From assembly GCA_009801015.1 (NCBI GenBank), contig VHZZ01000084.1, positions 110,391 through 133,296 on the forward strand: a stretch of DNA of 22,906 bases, written 5' to 3'. Both the position numbers and the translations under genes were made by a program. Below the pieces are notes generated by a model. That model searched no databases, was not told the origin of the DNA, and saw only the letters and a program-made list of their open reading frames with translations. Below, in pieces: positions 1-7,807 of the stretch; within the stretch, counting starts at the first letter, position 1, and every line of letters starts with the position of its first letter. This stretch comes from Silene noctiflora (Eukaryota > Streptophyta > Magnoliopsida > Caryophyllales > Caryophyllaceae).

Positions 1-688
1 CCCTGGTGTTCGTGTGCGGACCGATAAGAGGGTTGAATGGGACCCTGACGTACCAAGGGTGCTACTGGCTTCTGGCAAACCATTAGTAAGTTTCAATACT
101 TTTATTTATGAGATTTTTAGACCATCTGCTGCCGAGATCTTCACTTAGTGGTTGAGTCGTGATTCGTGAATATTCAGCCTTTAAAACTTTGTTCCTTCCT
201 TTGAACAGGTTCCAGATTATGCCATGAGCTTTGTTAAAGGAAGCTCAAGCAAGTAAGCGATCCGTGTCTTCTAGACAGCAATCTCTAGTGTATTTTTTCC
301 TTGTATGCTTCCGACTCATAAAATAACATTGCTGTTCAGGCCATTTGGAAGGCTATGGTACGATGAGACGGTTCCAACAGTGGTTACAAGGGCAGAGCCA
401 CATAACCAAATAGTCTGCCATCCCATGCAAGACAGGGTGCTCACCATTAGGGAGAATGCCCGATTGCAGGGATTTCCAGACTATTACCAGCTAAAGGGTC
501 CTGTCAAAGAAAGGTACATTCAAGTCGGAAACGCTGTAGCAGTCCCAGTGGCACGTGCTTTGGGATATTCCCTTGCCTTGGCAAGCCAAGGGTTGATCGA
601 CGATCAACCTCTCATGGTCCTCCCGGTTGGTTTCCCTGTCATAAATCGAGAAGGAGAACCAGCTCCCACTGTCGAAGATGCTGTGTGA
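1..688 (+). CDS. CMT3: Chromomethylase-type DNA (cytosine-5) methyltransferase, C-terminal three exons (partial)
   Basis: Plant-specific methyltransferase that maintains non-CG (mainly CHG) methylation in the nucleus, guided by H3K9me2 through its chromodomain; only the C-terminal end is in the window. Exons are 1-85 (5' cut, reading from base 2), 209-252 and 340-688; all junctions are GT-AG and the phases join, giving 158 visible residues and a TGA at 686-688. The second part of the target-recognition region is seen as [11 protein letters not shown], followed by motif IX ([13 protein letters not shown]) and motif X ([17 protein letters not shown]). The catalytic PCQ loop and chromodomain lie upstream, outside the window. 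[11 protein letters not shown] fits the CMT3/CMT1 clade as I remember it and not CMT2, so the symbol is a clade-level call. The upstream ATG at 305 is intronic, so no separate gene starts there. No frame break is visible. Confidence 0.9.
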
Positions 689-1598
689 CCAATTCATCGT
701 ATTATTGGTCAGTCAAACATGCTACATAACTGACATCGACACAAAACTTGGTCGCTGCAACAATTTGAAAATGCTAAATAGATCGAAAAATTCTTGTGAA
801 CAAAAATCATCAATTAATTAATCATCTTATTGAAATTCTGTGTCCCAGTTGTGCACTTGAACTCGTATTCTTGCATTTGGAGTTGTATATAATTAGGATT
901 TTAGCCTGTAAACCCAATCAACGAAGGAATACTTCGTATTAATTTGAAGTTATGTATCTCAATCATTATGAAATAGCGATAGTGTCTTGCTGCAATTTAA
1001 CAATTCATCGGTAAGTATTGCGATATATGGACTTTCTGGCAAGAATTTTGCCGGAAAAATACAGTAGGGCTTAATTCCGCTTCAGAGGATAGGGAGCATC
1101 TACCGTTTTTCCCTACATAAATTGATATAGTAGGTCTTTTATAAAGCGGTTTTATGATAATCTACAACATTCCTGGTGCAGTCATTTTGACCGAGTCTAT
1201 TTTGAATCTAGCAAAGTAACGACGAACACATATTCAAACCATTCTTTGAGATATTTTAGTGTCGTACTTCTAGTATTTAACTGATTCTCATGTGTAACAC
1301 CTGATAATTTTATTATTAATGTTAAACGAGTACTTCAATGTAAATTCAAAGGGGCAACCAAATGTTGACGGGCTACGAAACACACACAAACTAGCAATGA
1401 CGCTCTCCCACGCTGAACAATAGAAATTTCGAAGAATTTAGTTACAATTTCCAAACTTTTTCAGTTTACCTTGCACTATTATCCGTTCGTTCCCACTGAC
1501 ATTTTTTTGCCCCTGCTAAGTTAAAATCCTGGATCCGCACTTTACGGTTGACACACACAGCATTCAATACACAACTAATTAAAGCTTACCAGTGCTAC
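689..1598. other. 3' UTR of the methyltransferase gene and intergenic DNA
   Basis: No coding signal on either strand. The first few hundred bases are probably 3' UTR. Around 1135-1160 is a short stretch (tcttttataaagcggtttta) resembling MITE ends seen at about 2391, 3280 and 11850. Around 1500-1545 the sequence looks like old degenerate transposon DNA, but no ends can be defined. Confidence 0.4.
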
Positions 1599-2138
1599 TA
1601 GACCTGTCAAAACCCGACCCGACCCGTTTTTAAGGTTACAAACCCGTTTTTTTCGACCCGTGACCCGCTTGACCCGAACCCGAAATGACCCGTTATTTTA
1701 GTGTCAAGACCCGACCCGTTGGGTCAAAGATAAATCAAGATTTTTATTAAAATATTAATATTTTTATATTATATTTGAAAAAAAATTGTTAAAATTTTTT
1801 TTTTTTATTATTAAAAATTACAAATATAACTAAAAAGTCAATTTTATATCACTTTTACAATACTTGATACTAAAATAATTATTAAAAAAAACTTTAATTT
1901 AATAATTATGTCAATATAATTAATGTAAACGTTGAAATAACTAATGTAAACGTTGAATATGATTAAAATATTAATTTTAAATATGTTTTATGTTTTATGT
2001 TTTTAAAATTTATTTTTTTAATTAAAAAAATAGATTAAAAAAGACGTTAGAAATTATTTCTTGACCCGTATTCTGACCCTAACCTGACCCGTATTTTGAC
2101 CCGACCCACCCGACCCGTTTGACAGGTCTAAGTGCTAC
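1591..2138 (+). mobile_element. hAT-type MITE, copy 1 (element 1599-2130) with 8-bp target duplication
   Basis: The element runs from TAGACCTGTCAAA (1599-1611) to its exact inverse TTTGACAGGTCTA (2118-2130), 532 bp. It is flanked by a perfect 8-bp direct repeat AGTGCTAC (1591-1598 and 2131-2138). An 8-bp duplication with short inverted termini and dense subterminal repeats (many ACCCG/GACCC units at both ends) is the signature of hAT elements. The core is very AT-rich, with no coding capacity, so it is non-autonomous. A 21-bp unit containing taatgtaaacgttgaa is tandemly doubled near 1920-1957; this doubling is absent from copy 2 at 4826-5404, which otherwise matches along its length in the opposite orientation. 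Confidence 0.88.
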
Positions 2139-2400
2139 AAAGACAGTAGTAGCTTTGAATAAATTCTAGGCACAAATTTAGGAAAAAATATATACAACAA
2201 AGTAGTACTATAGATACACACTGCACAACATTCTGACATTTTTATCAGTTGAAAATTTATGAACTTTGAACTGCAGACATTTCAGATTATCAGATTTTGT
2301 GAAAACAGATTATATTACTAGAATTAAATGATGTAGTTGGTACATTTATTATTTACTGTGTATACAGGTAACTTCCAACTACATTCGGTAGGTCTTTTCT
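2131..2400. other. Intergenic DNA between the MITE and the reductase 3' end
   Basis: No open frame or RNA gene is evident. The last 10-20 bases (ggtaggtcttttctaaggcg) match the style of the foldback MITE that follows. Confidence 0.35.
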
Positions 2401-2479
2401 AAGGCGGTCTTAAAATGAAAACGGGTCAAATATGTTCTAAACTTACTATACTTGACCTGTTTTAAGTTTAAGACGGATA
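2401..2479. mobile_element. Small foldback MITE next to the reductase stop codon
   Basis: The left arm (about 2404-2432, CGGTCTTAAAAT then AAAACGGGTCAA) and right arm (about 2449-2478, TTGACCTGTTTTAA then TTTAAGACGG) are imperfect inverse complements that fold into a hairpin of about 75 bp. It lies 10 bp beyond the stop codon of the minus-strand reductase, so it probably forms part of that gene's 3' UTR. No target duplication was recognised; the boundaries are approximate. Confidence 0.55.
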
Positions 2480-2488
2480 GAAATGTGA

Positions 2489-4340
2489 TTATAGTTTCAA
2501 TTCCTGTTTTTGATCAGTAATGAACTTCTTCTTCTTAAAGCAATCAACAGTGTCCTTAACAGCATCCCTCAGCGGCGTATATTTGATTCCTAAGCTTTCA
2601 ATTTTTTCCTGAGAAATCTTGCATAGTTGCGCAGGTGGGCGGTCATCACTGGGCCTGAAATTAAGTTTACAGCGTTTAATATAAGCGTGCCTGAGAAAGA
2701 TTACTGAAACCTGTAAGGACGAAAAGAGAGGAGATTTACTTGGTAGGGAGTTTAAGATCAGGGTAAAGCTCACGTAAGATCTCGACAATTTCTGAATGAT
2801 GGGCTATACTTTCGCCCATAAGATACCTTCCATTGGCTGAAGGGATCTCAAATGCCCGAATATGTGCTTCGGCCACATCTTTGACATGAACCCAATTGAA
2901 GGTTTCATTCAGGTAAGTTTCTGACCCTGAAAACACCTCATGAAACAGACCATTTCAGTCGTGTCTTTGATCTGAACCGTAAATCTGCAACTGAATATTT
3001 AAAAATGCAACAAATTCAAGTGTGTTTAAAATTTTGTACCATTGACTAAGGCATGGATATAGGTACAACTGCCACTGAGTGTGTTCTGCAACAAAGGACC
3101 TATGCATACAGTTGGATTTATCGTAACCATGTCGATCCCATTCTCTTTGACAAACTTCCAGGCTGCTTGCTCGGCTAAGGTCTTTGACATCAGATACCAC
3201 TTCTGTATGCAATGCAAGCATTTACCTCAGAAATTGAAATGGGGAAAACTGTTTTTCATTACTATTTACAATAACACTTGTGTAAAACGGTTTTACGCTA
3301 ATTTATGGAGTAACATTCAACTGAAGCATTTTTCATTACGAGTCCTCTAAAAATGTCTCTGTGTTTTAAATACAGAAGCGAGGCTGCATACATACAACCC
3401 TACTGCCCTGTTAAAGTCTGAATTCTAAGTAATTGGGTTAATAACTCAGAACGAAATAATTGTCAAAATGTTGTGGTAACAAGTGTACGAAATACGAACC
3501 AATGGTGAAACTTTGCAAAATTCCGGGATAGACCACCATGTTTCATCAACCACCACTTCAGGAGTCTGAGGTCTATCATTAAACACACAAGCAGCTATTG
3601 AAGACGTAAAAACAACTCGCTTCACAGTCGAGTTTTTCACACAGGAGGCGAGGACATTCAGTGTTCCGTTCACTGCTGGAGCAATTATCTCCTCCTAATC
3701 AAGTTGCAGAAATTATGTTTATAATTCACTGTGATCATGGAAAGAAAGTGAAGGGATATAAGGACAGTTAGCTACCTCAGGATTAGGAACAGCAATCTTA
3801 ACCGGGGAGGCGGAATGAAACACACCGATACATCCATCAATGGCAGCATCAAAGGAACCTTCTTCCAAGAGGCTTGCTTCAAAAAATTTGAGTCTGTCCT
3901 TTGCACCATCTCGCTCCAGCAGATGCGCAGTTTTTGAAGGATCGTCTGTACAGTAGAACGGAAAAGTCACAGTATGCCAGTATGGTCATGCTATTATAAA
4001 AGAGGAGGCAAATAAAAATACAAACTACGACGTAAAACTAGTGAAACAAAACTTCATACGAAAAAGCCACACACTAGAATGAATAGATAGAACAGAATAA
4101 TGATTTAGCGCCACCAGTTTGTTAGTTTTGTATTCAGTATCGCCCTTTCACATGCAGTTCAACTAATCTCATTACAGGTTTACAAAAACAGCTGTACATA
4201 CCAAGACTTCGAACTGTGCCATGAACAATGTAGCCACGGTCGAGTAAGAGCTTGATTATCCAAGAAGCAATGTAACCATTAGCACCAGTCACACACACCT
4301 TCTTGCCTTCTCCTCCTCCTCCTTCCTCCATTTGCGTCAT
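2489..4340 (-). CDS. Cinnamoyl-CoA-reductase-like / phenylacetaldehyde-reductase-type NADPH reductase (extended SDR), 6 exons
   Basis: Predicted cytosolic NADPH-dependent reductase of aromatic or aliphatic aldehydes or ketones; the exact substrate cannot be read from sequence. Exons (minus strand) are 4340-4202, 3945-3776, 3694-3500, 3202-3040, 2926-2740 and 2654-2489. All introns are GT-AG and in phase, giving 339 aa, the normal family length. The Rossmann motif TGANGYIA is at residues 18-25 and R44 starts the cofactor-preference region. [10 protein letters not shown] and GVFHSASP follow in exon 2. TSS (about 133-135) and Y171-x3-K175 (KWYLMSK) supply the catalytic Ser/Tyr/Lys. [14 protein letters not shown] is a conserved family block. 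True lignin CCRs carry NWYCYGK where this has KWYLMSK, so it is CCR-like and not CCR. The six-exon layout is typical of the DFR/CCR superfamily. The first ATG is preceded by a TATA box 41 bp upstream. Two inverted hAT MITEs flank it. I saw no damaging change. Confidence 0.9.
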
Positions 4341-4380
4341 TTCACTCGATTTTCTTACTTAACGTCTCAATGTTACGGCT

Positions 4381-4389
4381 TTTTATATA
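4381..4389 (-). promoter_or_regulatory. TATA box of the reductase gene
   Basis: On the minus strand TATATAAAA lies 41 bp upstream of the reductase ATG (4340). This implies transcription starting roughly 10-15 bp before the ATG and a very short 5' UTR, unless a second upstream start is used. Confidence 0.55.
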
Positions 4390-4817
4390 GGAAATAGGTG
4401 ACCAAGGAATAACTTCCTTTTGTAGGCTTACTTAAGACAATAATAAGTGAGGGTGAAAAACTAGATGGAAATAAGCATCAAATAAGAAAACAAGGCATTA
4501 ATTAGAGTATAGAAGTTATGGGCACATACATAGCTAGATCTAGTATAGAGATATAATGTGATACATTTTGTCTAAGTATAAAACCAAACTACTTTAGCTG
4601 CGCATTCAAAGTTATTACCTGTTACAACTCAACAACTTGGTTGTAATTAAAGCTTTGATGTTAACTTCTGATCACAAGTCTGGCATAAAGTACTCTGCAA
4701 GAGCATTGTTACTGTAATTTCCGTCGTATAATTTGAAGAAACGTATGAAAATGACTTGAAAGGTACCTCGCATACCTGCCGCGTTGGACACTTGGACGTG
4801 GATATGACATTTGGACA
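4390..4817. other. Upstream region of the reductase gene
   Basis: AT-rich promoter-side DNA with no gene. It is bounded on its far side by hAT MITE copy 2 and is the only unique sequence between that transposon and the reductase TATA box. Confidence 0.35.
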
Positions 4818-5412
4818 CTCATACTTAGACCTGTCAAACGGGTCGGGCGGGGCGGGTCCCGGGTTGGGCCATGCGGGTCGGGTCAGAATACGGGTAGGGC
4901 CAGGTATGGATCGGGTTATACGGGTCACGGGTCGGGTTAGGGTCAGAATACGGGTTAAGAAATAATTTTTAACGTCTTTTTTAATCTATTTTTTTAATTA
5001 AAAAAATAATTTTTAAAAACGTAAAACATATTTAAAATTAATATTTTAATCATATTCAACGTTTAAATTAATTATATTGACATAATTATTAAATTAAAGT
5101 TTTTTTAATAATTATTTTAGTATCAAGTATTTTAAAAGTAATATAAAATTGACTTTTTAGTTATGTTTGTAATTTTTAATAATAAAAAAACAATTTTTTA
5201 ACAATTTTTTTCAAATATAATATAAAAATATTAATATTTTAATAAAAATCTTGATTTATCTTTGACCCAACGGGTCGACCCGTTCGGGTCGGGTCTTGAC
5301 CCTAAAATAACGGGTCATTTCGGGTTCGGGTCAAACGGGTCACGTGTCGAAAAAACCGGGTTTGTAACTCTAAAAACGGGTCGGGTCGAGTTTTGAGAGG
5401 TCTACTCATACT
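4818..5412 (-). mobile_element. hAT-type MITE, copy 2 (element 4826-5404), inverted relative to copy 1
   Basis: The element starts TAGACCTGTCAAA (4826) and ends TTTTGAGAGGTCTA (5404), with one mismatch between the termini. It is 579 bp, with a perfect 8-bp target duplication CTCATACT (4818-4825 and 5405-5412). GGGTC/GACCC repeats crowd both ends and the core is AT-rich. Its reverse complement matches copy 1 through the whole core (for example TTGATTTATCTTTGACCC, and the poly-A/T and TTTAATTTAATAATTATG blocks). It differs by a longer GGGTC-rich end at 4839-4960. The open frames of 93 and 69 codons here are products of the GGGTC repeats and not genes. Confidence 0.9.
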
Positions 5413-5984
5413 AGACCAAAACATGATTTTTTCCCATAAAATAAACGAATCCGACACTTGGACACAAGCAGAGGTGCATAATCAACTTCTTTCTCTATCA
5501 ATAATCAAGTGTGGTCCAAAATACAGTACACCATGCGTTTCTTGTTTTTGTTCTTTTTCGGTTAAGTGATACACCAAACACCATGCTTTGAACATTAATA
5601 GGCCATCAAAACTACTTTGATAACGATGTGAATTTGTCAAAATGATCAAGTTACTTAAAGGTGGAAGCAAAGCTTTAAAGATCGGTTAAACGATATATTG
5701 GTTCGTTCAGACCATGCATTTAATATTGCCTCCTTGGCACACCAGCGGAATCTTACACCAGCGGAATATTGCCTCCTTGGCACACAAGGCTTGTCATATG
5801 CCCATCTGAAATAATTCGGATGGAAACAAGAAAAGAACAGGAAAGGAGAGGAGATGCTGAAAAAAATACGCAAAAGAAACAAGAAAAGAACAGGACCTGC
5901 ACCAGATTCATCTGTGGGACTGCATCAGCATGATGGAAAGGACATGAAAGAAATGAGAAAAGAAAAGGAGTTACACTGATTAAC
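5413..5984. other. Intergenic DNA with two short local duplications
   Basis: No gene was recognised; minus-strand frames here have no family match. A 21-bp sequence (aatattgcctccttggcac plus ac) occurs at 5722-5742 and 5765-5785, period 43. A 20-bp purine-rich sequence (gaaacaagaaaagaacagga) occurs at 5823-5842 and 5876-5895, period 53. The stretch sits where the downstream introns and exons of the decayed reductase exon at 5985-6143 would have been, but no further exon is recognisable. Confidence 0.4.
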
Positions 5985-6143
5985 CTGTGAATCTGTAGCA
6001 GCATCATGGGAGAGATATACTGTGAGAAAAATACCGGCACAGCTCTTCACAGTAGCGTCAAAAGAACCCTCCTCGAAAAGATTAACCCCGAAGAACTATA
6101 GCCCCTCCTTAGCTCCATCAAAACTCTACTATTTCAGGATTAT
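5985..6143 (-). pseudogene. Decayed exon 2 of a second CCR-like/phenylacetaldehyde-reductase gene
   Basis: On the minus strand an acceptor (tatgcag) at 6144-6146 opens a 159-bp block that aligns with exon 2 (170 bp) of the intact reductase. After a broken start it reads DGAKEGL, then an in-frame stop, then FFGVNLFEEGSFDATVKSC and AGIFLT, compared with [19 protein letters not shown] and GVFH in the intact gene. A TGA plus a net 11-bp deletion breaks the frame near its start and a TAG follows DGAKEGL. The block ends in a plausible donor (CACAG/gttaat). Other exons were not found nearby, so this is a lone relic of a duplicated reductase. It is diverged from its neighbour, which points to an old duplication and not a recent tandem copy. 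Confidence 0.75.
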
Positions 6144-6342
6144 CTGCATAAGGTTACTGTCTGCCAAACTAATAGTCTTACTGTTTTACTGAGGTACTAC
6201 TCCGTAGTCAGAAAAATGATTGAGTCGTAGATTAGCAGCGCTGCACCCCTTTCAACAAAAAATAACCTTAAACAATCGCAAGCCAGTAACTCCGTCATAA
6301 TTAACCAAGTAAAAAGCTTGCAGCGTATGATACTCCGTCATT

Positions 6343-6453
6343 TCAGACAACCATTTTCGTCTGCAGACGCCCAGACGGGCCATATGTGACCATTTTATGG
6401 TCAGATGTGACAATATAGCCCGTTTGAGCCTTCAGACGAAAATGGCCGTCTGA
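6343..6453. mobile_element. Foldback MITE, 111 bp
   Basis: TCAGACAACCATTTTCGTCTG at the left and its near-perfect inverse (CAGACGAAAATGGCCGTCTGA) at the right make a hairpin with arms of about 21 bp and only two mismatched positions. A second nested inverted pair lies inside (CAGACGGGC with ATAT, against ATAT with GCCCGTTTG). There is no coding capacity and no clear target duplication, so the superfamily is not assigned. Confidence 0.65.
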
Positions 6454-6686
6454 CAACCTGAATTTCTCATACACAGAACCCGAGCGACCAGTGAAAATAC
6501 AACAGTTTGGACAGCTTGAAACAAGATTTCTCTCGCATGCTACTTAGAAGATTGGCATCATAATTAATTAATTAAAAAATAAAAAATAAATAAATGATTG
6601 AGACGGATGAAGCCTGAATATTTACCACTCGTACAAAGTTTCAGGTTAGTAATTGCCTAATCGATAGTATTCATGATCACGGATAC
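6454..6686. other. Intergenic AT-rich DNA
   Basis: Contains a TTAA/AAAT-rich low-complexity run around 6560-6598. No gene is seen. Confidence 0.35.
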
Positions 6687-6844
6687 TTGTGTAAGACGGC
6701 CTTATACAAGTACTCCCTACATTTAAAACCGGTGATTTTAAATTTTGATAACTACGTTTACTCTAATATAGGTCATGATTTTCGTGCAACTTACACTTCA
6801 CTAATTGAACAACACAATTACTCGTGCAAAACCGTCTTACACAA
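6687..6844. mobile_element. MITE with TTGTGTAAGACGG termini, 158 bp
   Basis: TTGTGTAAGACGG (6687-6699) is repeated exactly as its inverse CCGTCTTACACAA (6832-6844), and the similarity extends inward for about 13 further imperfect bases. Fragments resembling these tips occur elsewhere in the window (for example near 3280, 11850, 12050 and 21375). No target duplication is obvious, so the superfamily is left open. The 67-codon frame across it is not a gene. Confidence 0.65.
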
Positions 6845-6902
6845 TAATCGCAAATTAGCAAGAACCCACATAAAAATGACTAATAAATGACAATTTGGAT
6901 CA

Positions 6903-6928
6903 TAATTAATTAATTAATTAATTAATTA
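6903..6928. repeat. Microsatellite (AATT/TTAA)n
   Basis: Simple repeat of taat/aatt units, about 26 bp, between the MITE at 6687-6844 and the ASH2R promoter. Confidence 0.85.
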
Positions 6929-7241
6929 TTCCCATAACTAACCAAATCAAACTACTAAGTGATAAAAAATAAATATAAAACCAATATCGAATTTGGCGGG
7001 TTTGATTGAGGATCTTATTATTAGCTGACACTTATGAGAAATCGGGTCAGTCGGAACGGGTTTAAACAAGGTCAGTTCGAGTGTATTATTTTAGGTTGGT
7101 CTACTTTAAGTCTTGGTTAAAACCGGCCAAATTACATAGACAAACTCGAAAACTTCTAAAGCTTACATCTTCGTACTAAATAAATTTAGTTATTTTGAAC
7201 TTAAGTTCAATCTTAATTTGAGTTCACTTCAAATAAAATTT

Positions 7242-7461
7242 TATTCCCTCCGTACCAGACGAAAGGTAACATTGACCTTTTGACACTATTTATGGTCGTG
7301 GAGAATCTTCGATATTATTCTCAATCTATAAGACAAAATATAGTTATGTGAGATCTTGTTTGATCCATCGTTATGAATGTTATAAGAATATCAAATTCCA
7401 AAACGTGTCTCGACAAGTGCGGAAAAGTCAATGTTACCTATCGTCTGATACAGAGAGAGTA
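7242..7461. mobile_element. Stowaway-like (Tc1/mariner-type) MITE upstream of the ASH2R gene
   Basis: The left end TA-TTCCCTCCGTACCAGACG, continuing to GGTAACATTGAC, and the right end GTCAATGTTACC through to CTCTCTCTGTATC read on the opposite strand form inverted repeats of about 33 bp with few mismatches. The tip resembles the Stowaway consensus CTCCCTCCGTCCC, and both ends abut TA (7242-7243 and 7460-7461), the expected 2-bp target. It is about 220 bp, non-coding, and ends about 350 bp before the ASH2R ATG, within its likely promoter. Confidence 0.8.
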
Positions 7462-7592
7462 TTAATTTATTTCAGTTTTTATAAATTGTTCCTTCTACTT
7501 CAATTCGAATTAGAAAGTTTCAGTCGAAAAAAAAACCGACTCGAAAAATATAAAAATAGGAAGAAAACCCAATGAAAAACACGACGTTGTGA

Positions 7593-7600
7593 CTATATAC
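7593..7600 (+). promoter_or_regulatory. Probable TATA box of the ASH2R gene
   Basis: CTATATAC lies 208 bp upstream of the ATG at 7808, which would give a 5' UTR of roughly 175-185 bases. It follows the Stowaway-like MITE by 130 bp. Confidence 0.4.
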
Positions 7601-7637
7601 TGTGGATCCTCTTCCGCTTCTTATGTTTGTATTTCCC

Positions 7638-7691
7638 TCCAAATTCCCAATTCCCAATTCCCAATTCAATTCAATTCAATACAAACCCTAA
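7638..7691 (+). promoter_or_regulatory. 5' leader with CAATTCC tandem repeat and a telo-box
   Basis: Tandem cccaatt/caattc units occupy about 7640-7680. They are followed by AAACCCTAA (7683-7691), a telo-box. Telo-boxes near transcription starts are known in plant housekeeping and growth genes and are bound by telomere-repeat-binding proteins. A second copy is found before the PIG-Y gene (16318-16326). Confidence 0.5.
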
Positions 7692-7807
7692 TTGGCTAAT
7701 TTCATCCAATAATCCAATTATATCTCTCAATTAATTCATCAATTTACCCTCCCAATTATTCCCAAATTAAATCTCATTCCCAATTTCAAATTCCAAATTC
7801 CAATTCA

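Noticed and set aside
305-688. Stand-alone ORF of 127 codons starting at 305
   Set aside because: The first 35 bases are intron; the real reading enters at the splice acceptor at 338-339, so it is the last exon of the methyltransferase.
3081-3350. Plus-strand 89-codon frame over reductase exon 4
   Set aside because: It is antisense to a confirmed exon and has no motif.
4647-4965. Open frames of 93 and 69 codons at the end of hAT MITE copy 2
   Set aside because: They are translations of the GGGTC repeats (arginine/glycine/proline-rich) and share no homology with proteins.
5482-6040. Minus-strand frames of 62-95 codons between MITE copy 2 and the reductase relic
   Set aside because: They are rich in Ser/Phe/Leu because of purine runs and direct repeats; no reductase exon 3-6 similarity was seen.
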